A stretch of DNA of 64,000 nucleotides from Cryptosporidium bovis (GCA_009768925.2 VHIT02000028.1:62001-126000); one strand, 5' to 3'; shown: positions 11,497 through 21,363, counted from the stretch's first letter. Notes: generated by a model not told the origin, from the letters alone. Made by a program: numbers and translations.

Positions 11497-13098
11497 TTAT
11501 TCAGTTTCACCTAGGGAATCAGATTTTAAAATTCCATCAATAATAACCTCATTTTCAAGAACTTCTGAGTTTGTGATAGCAATTAATGCCAAAATATCGA
11601 GGAAATCACTTGAAATCTCATTTGTTTCTTTTTTTGACGATTCTATATTCAGATTTGGTACTTCATCTTTTTTTTGCCAAATTATACCATTTGAATCTTT
11701 TTCAACGGACTTAATAATAGAAATAGTTTCATTACCTGAATTTGTCGCAATACTCTCCAAACTTTTCATATTATTTGGATATGTAACAACTTTTTTATTA
11801 TTACGTTCCGATTTATCACCTTCCTTCACTTTGGACCAATATTCGGAGTTATTAATTGGCAATGGAACTGAATGTCCAGGTGATATTAGAGGTAAGTACT
11901 CTTTTAATGCTGTATTATGAACTTCTCTTGCTGTTTTGATTGATAATGGTATTTTTGATTTTAATTTTAATGGATTTAAGTAATTAGTTGACTTCCTTTT
12001 ATTGCATATTACACGAAAACACGAGTAAAACCCTAAACTCAACAAACTATCAAGTATCAATGGTTCGGTATAGCCTTTACCTCTGATTCCATCGTGCGCC
12101 TTTTCAGCAAACTTAGTTAGACCATCTTTTACCCTTATAAAGCCATTTCTTATGTGTTTTCTCATGCTTCCGTTGTCTATAGATTCATCAAAAGATCTTG
12201 TAGATGTTTCTTTAGTTGAAGTTTCCAAGTCATTAACGATTTCGTTTTCATCTTCCGATTCATCCTTTTCATTAAATGAATTAGGGTAAATTTGCTTCAC
12301 ATTAACGCCATTTATCATTATCCTAAATGACATATATTTATTTAGGAGAAGTGAAAGTACCTTTGTTGGATTCAATTTCATTTCAGGTTGGTTGACTGCG
12401 ATTATTTTAGTTATTCTAACAGCAGTTGGTCTACCATTAATTATATGACCTAGCCGTTTTAAATTCGTTGGAATCTTCCTACCTATAAAGTTCGATCTTG
12501 TTGTATCGAGTGGAACCTCCACATTTTCAAAACAGAAAGGGAACGTTGCTTCTGGTTTTGTTTCAATTATCGCAGTAATATCCCAATTTCTATAAACACC
12601 TGTGTTGTATAATGTCCACTCAACCTCTGATATCCCATTTTCACATTGAGAAGCATCAACACCTTCTATTTTCTCCCAATCAAGTAAAAGAGTGAAAAGA
12701 CCGTGTTTTTTTTTGCTTTCGTTTAGATCCATGACGTTTTCTTCTTTTGACAATCGGCTGTAAGTGCTGCTATGAGGAATTAGTAGGTGTGATTTTCCAT
12801 GAAATAGGGTCAGTTGTTCTTCTCCATAATTTGAAAAGTCACTTGAAAATACATTTAGACAGACTGTAGAAGGGTCTGCATTCTTTACCGTAGAACCAAA
12901 ATCACATTTGCTACACGAAATGTAGGAGCTACATGTTGGCTCCACAGGTGGAGAAAACGGAGTAAACACTTTACCATTAGTACATATAGTGCTGCAGATT
13001 CTGTTACTTACTGTGTCATGGGCTCCTGTTAGTCCAAAGGTCCAATATAAAAATAATGCCCTCGACATTAAGGAAATAAATAGGCAAACGAGCTTCAT
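11497..13098 (-). CDS. Secreted cysteine-containing protein of unknown family
   Basis: Single exon, 533 residues. Residues 1-26 form a signal peptide (MKLVCLFISLMSRALFLYW then FGLTGAHD). A cysteine cluster follows at about 33-85, including ICSTICTNG and CSSYISCSKC, then further Cys near CLNVF, CENG and CFENV, suggesting a disulfide-bonded extracellular domain. A charged middle region (DESEDENE) leads to a Lys-rich part and a hydrophobic patch near the C-terminus (FLDILALIAI), too weak to call a membrane anchor. I do not recognise the family. It is a candidate parasite-specific surface, oocyst or exported protein. It runs convergently with the NDR kinase, 82 bp apart. Confidence 0.75.
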   Translation of the reverse strand: MKLVCLFISLMSRALFLYWTFGLTGAHDTVSNRICSTICTNGKVFTPFSPPVEPTCSSYISCSKCDFGSTVKNADPSTVCLNVFSSDFSNYGEEQLTLFHGKSHLLIPHSSTYSRLSKEENVMDLNESKKKHGLFTLLLDWEKIEGVDASQCENGISEVEWTLYNTGVYRNWDITAIIETKPEATFPFCFENVEVPLDTTRSNFIGRKIPTNLKRLGHIINGRPTAVRITKIIAVNQPEMKLNPTKVLSLLLNKYMSFRIMINGVNVKQIYPNSFNEKDESEDENEIVNDLETSTKETSTRSFDESIDNGSMRKHIRNGFIRVKDGLTKFAEKAHDGIRGKGYTEPLILDSLLSLGFYSCFRVICNKRKSTNYLNPLKLKSKIPLSIKTAREVHNTALKEYLPLISPGHSVPLPINNSEYWSKVKEGDKSERNNKKVVTYPNNMKSLESIATNSGNETISIIKSVEKDSNGIIWQKKDEVPNLNIESSKKETNEISSDFLDILALIAITNSEVLENEVIIDGILKSDSLGETE

Positions 13099-13257
13099 CT
13101 CACAAAAAATAGACTAGCATACATATTTGACTTAAGAAGTATCCGTTGTTAGTTTCAATGATTCTTAAGATAAATTACTAAAGAAACTTAGAATAGTAAA
13201 CAAGAAAATCTAGAATAACCACAAAGTAGAGAAGAGTCGCGCAACTAATGGCTGACA

Positions 13258-13270
13258 GTTGGCGCTAAAA
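13258..13270 (+). promoter_or_regulatory. E2F-like element upstream of the secreted-protein gene
   Basis: GTTGGCGCTAAAA resembles the E2F/DP1 core TTTSSCGC read in both directions. It lies 160 bp upstream of the secreted-protein start and just past the STI1 stop. Inference from motif only. Confidence 0.3.
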
Positions 13271-13321
13271 TGTACCGGGATTAGTCAAGCAAAAAGTAAT
13301 GGGATTATAAGAACTCGAATG

Positions 13322-14299
13322 TCACCCCATTCTTAGTATTCCAGCAGCCATCAATTTTTGAATTCCAGTAGCAATCTTTGGGTCCTGAATAACCTGTGCA
13401 ATTGATGAAGGGTTCTGCTTCAACTGCTCGAGAACAAGCCTGAACTGCGGATCCGAAAGAAGAGACTGTATTTCGGGGTCAGCAAGTGCGTGTGCCACTT
13501 GTTCCTCATCTATTTGATCGGATGATGATACTTGCTGTATTTTATCCATAGTATTTTTCAGACCTTCATTACACTCCCTATTTTCAGGATCATATTTTAG
13601 ACCTTCCTGGAAGGCTTGTAGAGCCTTGTGAAATTCTTTTAACGACAAGTGAATATTACCTTTCCTTGACCAGGCTTTCGTAAAAGTTGGATCAATGTCA
13701 ATTGCTTTTTGCACATCTGTTAATGCAGATGGATATTCTAATAAATGCATGTAACAGGCGGCCCTATTGCTGTATAGTTTTGGGTCATTTGGATTGCGTC
13801 TAATCGCCTCGTCATATTCTTTTTTTGCACCGGGATAGTTTTTTTGTTTAAATAATTCATTACCCTCCAGTCTGTGTTTCTCTGCAAGTTCAGGATTTAT
13901 GTATGCCTCTCTCTCAGATCTTTCTATTAAACTTTCCAAATCTCTCAATGATGTTCTTGTATGTCTGTTGTTGTCTTCTAACAAACTCTTTTCGTACATC
14001 TCCTTCGCTTTTTGGTATTCCTTCATTTTAGTATAGCAAGAAGCCATTCTATTGTATACCTTTGCAACCTTTGTATAGTCTGCCTTTGCTTCAAATCTAA
14101 TTTCCAATGCTTTCTGGCAAATTTCCAGGCATTTATCAAAATCCCCCTTTTCAAGATAAGCTGCAGCTTTATTATTTAATAAGGAGATATCAAAGGGATC
14201 TTTTTCAATTGCCAGGTCATAATTTGAGATTGCATCATCGAACTGTCTGTTCTTATACAACTCATTTCCTAGTTTTCTGTAGTGATCTGCAGTTTTCAT
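13322..14299 (-). CDS. STI1: STI1/HOP-like Hsp70-Hsp90 organising co-chaperone (short form)
   Basis: Protein of 325 residues from the ATG at 14299; an upstream extension would need a TTG start. Two blocks of three TPR repeats are visible: residues 4-115 (ADHYRKLGNELYKNRQFDDA, the TPR2A type that binds Hsp90 MEEVD) and 135-250 (AEKHRLEGNELFKQKNYPGA, TPR2B type). A C-terminal DP2/STI1 domain follows (DPEIQSLLSDPQFRLVLEQL, then PKIATGIQKLMAAGI). TPR1 and DP1, which receive Hsp70 in yeast and human Sti1, are absent, so the protein is about half the usual length. It probably still couples Hsp70 and Hsp90 through TPR2B and TPR2A. Confidence 0.93.
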   Translation of the reverse strand: MKTADHYRKLGNELYKNRQFDDAISNYDLAIEKDPFDISLLNNKAAAYLEKGDFDKCLEICQKALEIRFEAKADYTKVAKVYNRMASCYTKMKEYQKAKEMYEKSLLEDNNRHTRTSLRDLESLIERSEREAYINPELAEKHRLEGNELFKQKNYPGAKKEYDEAIRRNPNDPKLYSNRAACYMHLLEYPSALTDVQKAIDIDPTFTKAWSRKGNIHLSLKEFHKALQAFQEGLKYDPENRECNEGLKNTMDKIQQVSSSDQIDEEQVAHALADPEIQSLLSDPQFRLVLEQLKQNPSSIAQVIQDPKIATGIQKLMAAGILRMG

Positions 14300-14479
14300 G
14301 ATTTCAAATATGGTTAAACAATCCAATTTCAAATAGGAGACGCGACTAGAATGAAGTGCCGCGGAGTAAGATAAATCACAAACTGCAGTTTACAGCCTAT
14401 ATTAAAATATCAAATTTGCACTCAATATGTCTTTTGACATGTATATCAAATTTCAGGATATGTATGCTACTTCACACTT

Positions 14480-17400
14480 ATGGTTTCTCAGAAGAGTGAT
14501 TATTTTGAAGATGGTTCAAATATTTATTCGACTGTTTCTGGCTCTAAATCACAAACAAAATTGGGTATTCAAAGGAATAATGAATATTTTGGTACTTTCA
14601 GATCAAATATAGGTGTGAACCTTCCAGACCTTAACTCAAGTATTAACTTTGATGATCCAAATAATTTCAGCACCTTATTTAATGACGTTTACAATGACTC
14701 AAAATTTAAGGAGGTTATTCATTTCTGGACAAGTTTCTCTGAAGATATGAATCATGGTAATTTAGTTAAGCTAATAAATTCTATAGAGTTATATTTTAGC
14801 GAAGATATTTTTGCGAAGTTTTTATTTATAGAGGATAAAATAAGGTATTTATATTCTTGCAATGATGATCCTCGCGTCATTCATCTGAAAGTTGAGTATT
14901 TGAAATTCAGGATTTCTCAAGGTTTTGGCCCTGTGTCAACAACTGAATTAATTAGGGTAATATTTGGAGATTCAAATTCTGAGTTTTCAAAACACCTTTT
15001 GAATTTAAATATATGTGATATTCAGCCTTTAATTGTTATTCTGTCCTCTCATTACATTAATATTAATTGGACTTTTGTCCATCCGTATATCCCAGGTATT
15101 TCAGATACCTATAAACTTTCAAATGGGGGCGTTAGAGGGAGCGACAACAATATTTACAACATTTCATGTAACAGTACAAATTTAGGCTGTTCAACAAAAT
15201 ATTCGATACATTTGAGTTCGTACTGGATCCTAAGAGACTGTATTTATATTATTTTTTTGTTAGTTTATGAAACAAGAACAAAAGAAATGCAAGAGAATTT
15301 TTTTGATTTTTATTGCAGTTTATTGAAAGACTTGACATACAAAAAAACGTTATTACTGTCCGGTCCAAGACTCACCAATTTTTCTGGAAAAAGTGAGGTA
15401 TTCAAGGAGAGGTTTTGTATTACATCTGCGATACCATTACTGGATATTTTGGTTCAATTTCTTTTGAGCTCAAATGAATCTGATGATTGTATTTCAAAAG
15501 TGTTATGCAGGATATCTCCCAATGAATCTAAATTTTGCAACATTAAATTGAAAAGCTCCACAATTACAAACAGCTGTCGCGATTTATCAGTTATTAAGTC
15601 TTCAAGTGATAAATTAGTCACGGGTGTTGATTTAAATAGGTTTCAAAATTTTGATTCCAGTATAGAGATGCTTTTGAAGGGAGGCGAATTCCTTCTTGTT
15701 TATCCACCTCAGAATATGTTTAGGCGTTTGAAAAGATTGCTTTCCAGTAAGAGATTCTTAGATAATAATAAGATAGATGGCTCTGAAATAAGAGACGAGC
15801 TAAAAATCCAGTTAGAGAATCACTTTCCAAAAGTATTTCTGAGGTTGTCAAGTGATCTTTCCTTTCTTGTCTTTCAAATACTGGATGAAAAACCTAAAGT
15901 AGGAAAATTAACGGGTAAATTCAACACGGAAGAGAATAGTGGAGCAAATTTTTCGTTGGTTAAAAAATTGAAAAAGCGTAAAATATCAATTTCAAGTGTT
16001 GTTTCTTTGGATGTGGGCTATTTTACAAGACCAGATTGTATTTCTCTCCCTATACCAGGAACTTCAGTACAATGTTTTTGTTGTGATAGTGAAAAACTAG
16101 ATAAAACTTCTATTCTTTATAGAACCCTCGCAATAAGAACGAAGAAGACCGTGTTCAAGTTCTTGTCCGTGGGAATACGAGACTTATGTGTCAAACAGTG
16201 GCAAGCAGCAATTAAACAGTTTGTAGAATATAAAATATCCCAGGTGAACACTGATAATTCCAAAGGTGTGATTAAGATTACTAAGTATCGAAAGAACAAA
16301 TTTTCACTTAGTGACGAATTATTTAACCCACAGATAAAAAAAAAAAAATGGTATGAAGAGATTCTTCCAAATTGGGGAGTTCACTGGAACTGCAACTCAA
16401 TTCCCATTTCGGTTTATGATATGGTTTCGCTTAATAACAAATCATTTAAGAAGAATAAATACTTTCAGGGAACTTCAAAGTCAAGTTTCGAAAACTATCT
16501 GAAAGTAGTGTCTGATCCTACTTCCAAAGAAGATTTTTGCTCTTGGTTTTTTGGTTCTCACTGGCTAAACCAAAATAAGAGCCTCCATATTTCTGGAAGC
16601 AGACAAAAGATGGCTAATATTAAGACAATTCCTGTATTTAAGGGTTACTCATTCGAAAATTTTAATTCTATCGATGATTGGAACAGTGTCTCTAATTGGC
16701 TTCATACCTTACTTCAAAAACTTAACACCTCACACCATTTGCACTCGATACCAATAGTTGATAGAGGTGTTAGATTTGGGGCTCCTAATTCACAACTGTT
16801 ATTAGATTTATGGAATACTGGAATTCCTATTAACTTAAGAGGAAAAATATGGCAAATTGCACTTGGAAATGAAATAAAGGTCTCGAATGATCTTTTTTAT
16901 ATATGGCATCTTCAAAGTATTGCTAATATAAAAGAATGTGACTTAAACAATCCGAATATTGCTTTGTTATTTAAATATGCTAAGGAAATACAATCGATTT
17001 ATTATAAAAATGAAAGAAGAGGTGATAACAAAAAGATTTCTCCATATGTTGATGCGAGGGACCGCGTACTGAATATTTCTTCATCTTCATTTGTTCAATT
17101 CATTTTACTAAAAACATGTGGATTTGCACGAGAATGGGATTATTCATACAAACAAAGTGACGTGAAAAAAGTGAATCCTTTGATAGACGTGGATGAATAT
17201 TATATAGATTTTGAGTGTGTATCAGTACCGAAACTATTGAAAGAAGTTGAACCTTTAGAAAGTGCTACCTTGAGAGATGGTTTATCTTGTTTTAATGAAC
17301 AGTTAAATAGATTTAAATTGTCACAGTTTCAAAAAACGTCATCGGTTAGGCCCCATGACTTTTCCTCTTTAGAAGTTCTGACGTTAAATAGGTTCATTGA

Positions 17401-18334
17401 GTCACATGGAAATCCCGGGGTTTCTGTACAAGACTATATTAGTCAAAATGAGGAAGCTTCTATCAATAATATTCAAGAGAATCAATGTTCTAATTCAAAT
17501 TTGACTATTGTTAAAGGTCTTCTTGACACAATTGGTGCTTTGATTGCACATTCTCCTAGTATTGGATTTCAACCGTGTATTATTAATTATGTAATTATAT
17601 TTCTTATGTATATGGAGCCACCAGTTGCTTTTAAATGTATACTAAATATGTTGAGCTCATCTGACTTTTTGAACTCAAACATGAACTATAAAACAAAACC
17701 CGAAGACTATCTTTACAATACACATGTACATAGTTTACTTGACAAAAAATCTTTCCAAAATTCGACCTCAAATTATAAGAACAGTAACTGTATTTGTAAA
17801 AATGACAGATTTTGGCTGGTTATTTCCCATATATTTCAAAGTTTTGTTTACTCGAACTTCCCGCAGCTTTATCAACACTTGTTATATACTTTGGGAGTAA
17901 ACTTTGAGGTTATTGTAATGACTTGGTTCAAACACATATTTATGGATACCTTGTCCTTCCCAATCGTCTTAATCATATGGGATAATTTCCTTCTACTAGG
18001 ACTCCCGTTTCTTTTTCAAGCAGGTTTGTCGTTGTTAAAAATATGCGAGTCACAATTGCTAAGGTGCGAATCCATCTTAGATGCACTGAAAATCCTACTT
18101 AACAATTGTGAGCACAACTCGTTCGTGATTAAGCCAGATACCTTCGTGACGGCACTTAGGGATATCCAGACTAAATGCGAAACAACAAAGATAGTGTCGA
18201 TAATATCACACTACAACATACTAGAACAAAAAAGGTGGATAATGAGAAGTCAACAATCTATAAAAAACTTTCTAATCGACAAGGGCTATTATTGCACCTC
18301 GACATCCAATACATCGAGAGAACGACTCGAGTAG
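14480..18334 (+). CDS. Large TBC-domain (Rab GAP-like) protein with atypical catalytic motifs
   Basis: Single exon, 1284 residues. The first 750 residues show no recognisable domain and are Ser/Asn-rich. A TBC-type region starts near residue 770 with LWNTGIPINLRGKIWQIALGN, the typical opening. It continues to AHSPSIGFQPCIINYVIIFLMYMEPP, the place of the IGYCQGMN glutamine-finger helix, and then FPQLYQHLLYTLGVNFE and WFKHIFMDTLSFPIVLIIWDNFLLLG, typical of the C-terminal half. The YCQG glutamine finger is replaced by FQPC, and I see no IxxDxxR arginine-finger motif, so GAP activity is doubtful. It may bind Rab proteins without stimulating GTP hydrolysis. Rab6 lies 12 kb away, but no link between them is shown. 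Confidence 0.8.
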   Translation: MVSQKSDYFEDGSNIYSTVSGSKSQTKLGIQRNNEYFGTFRSNIGVNLPDLNSSINFDDPNNFSTLFNDVYNDSKFKEVIHFWTSFSEDMNHGNLVKLINSIELYFSEDIFAKFLFIEDKIRYLYSCNDDPRVIHLKVEYLKFRISQGFGPVSTTELIRVIFGDSNSEFSKHLLNLNICDIQPLIVILSSHYININWTFVHPYIPGISDTYKLSNGGVRGSDNNIYNISCNSTNLGCSTKYSIHLSSYWILRDCIYIIFLLVYETRTKEMQENFFDFYCSLLKDLTYKKTLLLSGPRLTNFSGKSEVFKERFCITSAIPLLDILVQFLLSSNESDDCISKVLCRISPNESKFCNIKLKSSTITNSCRDLSVIKSSSDKLVTGVDLNRFQNFDSSIEMLLKGGEFLLVYPPQNMFRRLKRLLSSKRFLDNNKIDGSEIRDELKIQLENHFPKVFLRLSSDLSFLVFQILDEKPKVGKLTGKFNTEENSGANFSLVKKLKKRKISISSVVSLDVGYFTRPDCISLPIPGTSVQCFCCDSEKLDKTSILYRTLAIRTKKTVFKFLSVGIRDLCVKQWQAAIKQFVEYKISQVNTDNSKGVIKITKYRKNKFSLSDELFNPQIKKKKWYEEILPNWGVHWNCNSIPISVYDMVSLNNKSFKKNKYFQGTSKSSFENYLKVVSDPTSKEDFCSWFFGSHWLNQNKSLHISGSRQKMANIKTIPVFKGYSFENFNSIDDWNSVSNWLHTLLQKLNTSHHLHSIPIVDRGVRFGAPNSQLLLDLWNTGIPINLRGKIWQIALGNEIKVSNDLFYIWHLQSIANIKECDLNNPNIALLFKYAKEIQSIYYKNERRGDNKKISPYVDARDRVLNISSSSFVQFILLKTCGFAREWDYSYKQSDVKKVNPLIDVDEYYIDFECVSVPKLLKEVEPLESATLRDGLSCFNEQLNRFKLSQFQKTSSVRPHDFSSLEVLTLNRFIESHGNPGVSVQDYISQNEEASINNIQENQCSNSNLTIVKGLLDTIGALIAHSPSIGFQPCIINYVIIFLMYMEPPVAFKCILNMLSSSDFLNSNMNYKTKPEDYLYNTHVHSLLDKKSFQNSTSNYKNSNCICKNDRFWLVISHIFQSFVYSNFPQLYQHLLYTLGVNFEVIVMTWFKHIFMDTLSFPIVLIIWDNFLLLGLPFLFQAGLSLLKICESQLLRCESILDALKILLNNCEHNSFVIKPDTFVTALRDIQTKCETTKIVSIISHYNILEQKRWIMRSQQSIKNFLIDKGYYCTSTSNTSRERLE

Positions 18335-18505
18335 CTATAGACTGATATCAAGCGACGTTCATACGATCGTACCAATAAATAAGAAAGACCGTTCATATGA
18401 TTAAGATGTACTATTCTATTATCTAACCAGTGCTAGCATCCTCCAATAGAAGCTCACAAGTTATTCAATTATATCCCTTCCATTTGGAACATGTAGCAAA
18501 TTAAC

Positions 18506-19447
18506 TTAATTCCTAACTTTATATACGTAGATATTAGAGTCTGTAGAACCAGCAAACAGCGTTTTACCATCATTTGACCACGTCAATGATACACACCATG
18601 GGAGGCCATTCTTGATAGGTATAGGCGGTGCGAATTCCGCAACGGGGAGTTTGTGCTCAAGTTCCCAGATGCGAATGCACTTGTCAGTAGCAGCGCACAA
18701 CCAATAATTACACGGAGAGAAGCACAGTGCGTTTATCGAGTGGTTGGCATCGAGAGAGTACAGGTGCTTGCCTTCGTTAACATCCCAAAGCATAACAACT
18801 CCATCCTTCCCACCGGAAGCACATAAGGAACCATCAGGGGCAATTGTAACGGTGTATAATACAGAGGAATGACCAACCAAATTGCAAGTAAGTTTGAAAC
18901 CAGTGCTCCAGACTTTCACAACCTTGTCCCAACCGCAAGAAACAAAGAGTGGTTGTTCAGTGGATGGCGAAAAACGCACACATGACACCCAATCATTGTG
19001 TTGACCATCGGACATAGTATACATACAAACTCCCATTGCATTCCATACTTTAATTGTATGATCACGTGAACCCGAAATAATTTGTCTGTTGTCCGGTGAT
19101 AGAGCAACTGAGAAAACGTCAGAAGTATGCCCAACGAAGTTCCTAACTGATTTCCCTGCGTTTACATCAAATAACCTTAATGTCTTGTCACAAGAACCAG
19201 AAACAACATAAGAACCGTCACTTGAGACTGCAACATCATTTACTGCCTGATTATGACCAGTTAAGCGGATCTTCGCAGAACCTACAGAATTATGACCCTT
19301 GTCAGTATCCCCCAAGTTCCAAACTAAAACGCTTTTGTCGCGACTTGCAGAGACAACTATATCTGAATTGTCTGGTGGAGCAGCAATTGATGTAACCCAA
19401 TCTGAGTGACCGGTTAAACAACCGACGAAATCCATAGAACTTTCCAT
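18506..19447 (-). CDS. RACK1: RACK1, WD40 scaffold of the 40S ribosomal subunit
   Basis: Protein of 313 residues with seven WD40 repeats filling its whole length, from LTGHSDWVTSIAAPPDNSD to LFAGSTDSNIYVYKVRN. GH and WD dipeptides recur about every 40 residues (for example VLVWNLGD, IKVWNA, VKVWST, VMLWDV, IRIWEL). Length and the opening LTGHSDWVTSI match RACK1 (GNB2L1, Asc1) across eukaryotes. It binds the head of the 40S subunit near the mRNA exit and docks signalling kinases. A downstream ATG four codons in is an alternative start. It is convergent with the TBC gene (171 bp apart). Confidence 0.96.
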   Translation of the reverse strand: MESSMDFVGCLTGHSDWVTSIAAPPDNSDIVVSASRDKSVLVWNLGDTDKGHNSVGSAKIRLTGHNQAVNDVAVSSDGSYVVSGSCDKTLRLFDVNAGKSVRNFVGHTSDVFSVALSPDNRQIISGSRDHTIKVWNAMGVCMYTMSDGQHNDWVSCVRFSPSTEQPLFVSCGWDKVVKVWSTGFKLTCNLVGHSSVLYTVTIAPDGSLCASGGKDGVVMLWDVNEGKHLYSLDANHSINALCFSPCNYWLCAATDKCIRIWELEHKLPVAEFAPPIPIKNGLPWCVSLTWSNDGKTLFAGSTDSNIYVYKVRN

Positions 19448-19866
19448 ATTTTCAGATGATCAGAATCAAGTAAGCTTAGAGTAAACCCTTCTTCAATGCT
19501 CTATATATCTCTAAAAAAAAGCTGTTTACTTCTTAAGAAAATTAGACACGTCTAGGGTATTTTGTAAGACAGAATTTTTTGACATTGATTTTAGATAATG
19601 TAATTGTAAAGGAATAAATCTGTCTCAACCATGCCCCGCTTTAAAGGCATTTTGCGCCACAAGTATAAATTATGAGAGCGGGGAAAAATTATATTTAGTA
19701 AATTGCATGCCATTATTAGGCAAAAGTTGACTGATTTTTATTATATATATTTTACATGATTTTTTGTGAAGTATTGCAATTTATGCATGCAAATTATTGA
19801 ATATGTTGGTGTTATGTTTCAAATTCTGTTTATGAAAAGTATTGTTTCACGGATTTTTCAAAAGAG
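19448..19866. promoter_or_regulatory. Divergent promoter between RACK1 and the GSK3-like kinase
   Basis: This 419-bp region separates divergent starts. On the RACK1 side are TTTTGCGCC near 19650 and GCGGGGAAAAA near 19677, both E2F-like. On the kinase side are TGCATGC at 19704-19710 and TGCATGCA at 19784-19791. The two sides may use different factors. Confidence 0.45.
19784..19791 (+). promoter_or_regulatory. TGCATGCA motif upstream of the GSK3-like kinase
   Basis: Palindromic octamer 76 bp before the kinase ATG, with a second TGCATGC at 19704. Candidate ApiAP2 factor site. Confidence 0.4.
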
Positions 19867-21254
19867 ATGAGTCTTAGCACAGGCTACCTTCGTAGATATA
19901 AATTAATAAAAGAGATAGGAAGTGGAACTTTTGGTAGGTTGATATATATATATCCTTTAGGATTTAACTCAATAACTCAGGCAGGGTTTGGATGGCCAAA
20001 GATTTGGAAAATGATGAGTTTATTGCAATTAAAAGAAGACCGAAGTGGCAAAATATGTTGAGGTAGGCTAGTAAATAACTAATAAAAAAATAGAGAATAA
20101 CTTTTTAAGTCGTGAAATTGAAGCAATGGAGTGTGTTAAGAGTAAAGAGGGCATAACACAAATAAAAGATAGTTTTTATACCGTCACTCCTGGTGGCATC
20201 ATAATGCAAAATATTGTAATGCCCTTAATGAGCAAAAGTTTGGGATCTTTTCTAAGGGAACAAAGAATGCTAAGGAAAATAAATCACAATCATAGAATAT
20301 CAACTGAACAAATCAAAAGTATTTCATTTCAAATTGTTAAAGGGTTATCAGCATTACACTCATTGGGATATACACACAGGGATCTGAAACCTGATAACAT
20401 TTTACTAAACTTAACTAATAATAATGAAGACTGTGTCGTAAATATTTGTGACCTAGGTAAGTTTTTATTATTTTTTATGAAAAAGGTAACTCATTCTTTA
20501 GGCTCTTCCAAAAAAATTACAAATATCAGGATAAACATGCCATATGTTGTGAGCAGATACTATAGGGTAAGTGGAAAATCACATTTTAAGGGTATTAAGT
20601 ACATTTTTAGGCACCCGAGTTGTTATTAGGAAGCTGCAATTATGATCAAAAGATTGATATCTGGGGTATGTTTTGAACAATGAATTAGAATTGAATTAAT
20701 ATTTTCTATAGCTTTGGGTTGCATATTTGCCGAATTGTTTACTTTGGATCCAGTATTTGTTGGTAGGTTAATTACAAAAATATTCTACCTAAATATTCAT
20801 CCTCTCAGGACGCTGCCCAGACAAACTAAGGAATAGACTTCCCTCCAATAAACAAGGTTTGGATGAGCCATTTCAAATTTTAAGAATAATTGAAGTCCTT
20901 GGAAACCCAAATTCTGAAGATATAAATGCATTAGTTAACCTAGTTCCAAATTCAATAGCAAGGAGTTGTAGTTTTTCATTTCTAAATTCAGGTGTTGCTC
21001 CAATTTCTTGGGTTGAACTGCTAGAGGGTTTTTACACGGAAGAGTAAGTGAAAGCAAAATAAATACAAAAGTATACACTTAATTAGGGAGAGAATTTTAG
21101 TGGAACTTATCTCAGATTGTATTCAATGGAATCCAAAAAAGAGGCCAACAGTAAGTAAAATAAACTAGAAAAATTAAACTTTTAGTGACTCTGTAAGATT
21201 GATGAAATATTGGAATCAAGATATTTTAAAAACTATAATTCAATGAATATTTAA
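19867..21254 (+). CDS. GSK3-like CMGC protein kinase, nine exons
   Basis: Exons: 19867-19933, 19981-20062, 20110-20456, 20502-20566, 20611-20665, 20712-20762, 20809-21043, 21087-21150 and 21198-21254. All eight introns are 43-47 nt and GT-AG, and the joined frame is exactly 341 codons (340 residues). The order is a full kinase: GSGTFGRVWMAKD loop at 17-29, catalytic Lys40 in AIKR, alpha-C Glu in SREIEAME, HRDLKPDN from 139, DLG (replacing DFG) at 164-166, SRYYRAPELLLG, the helix-F segment IDIWALGCIFAELF, and the closing WNPKKRPTIDEILESRYF. SRYYRAPE places it near GSK3/shaggy. Leu in DLG is tolerated in active kinases. Intron density is far above the rest of the window. No single long frame covers this gene, so automated callers may miss it or split it. 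Confidence 0.87.
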
Positions 21255-21310
21255 CACTAAAATATTGTGTGGGGACATATTTTAGCATAGGTATGCATGT
21301 TATTTGTTGC

Positions 21311-21318
21311 TGCATGCA
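21311..21318 (+). promoter_or_regulatory. TGCATGCA motif upstream of the coiled-coil gene
   Basis: Palindromic octamer 46 bp before the ATG at 21364, with a related TATGCATG just upstream at 21292. It lies in the 109-bp gap after the kinase stop. Confidence 0.4.
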
Positions 21319-21363
21319 GGTAAATTCACTAGAAAAAATATTTTAGATATTAGATACCAAAAG

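Noticed and set aside
19934-19960. A 27-nt intron ending at the nearest TTTAG
   Set aside because: Too short for splicing and breaks the glycine-loop motif; extending to CTCAG at 19980 gives 47 nt and GSGTFGRVWMAKD.
20063-20093. Acceptor TAG at 20093 for the second kinase intron
   Set aside because: Leaves the frame wrong; the AAG acceptor at 20109 restores SREIEAMECV and a 47-nt intron.
21151-21185. Acceptor TTTAG at 21185 for the last kinase intron
   Set aside because: Phase gives an immediate TGA; AAG at 21197 gives RPTIDEILESRYF, the expected domain end.
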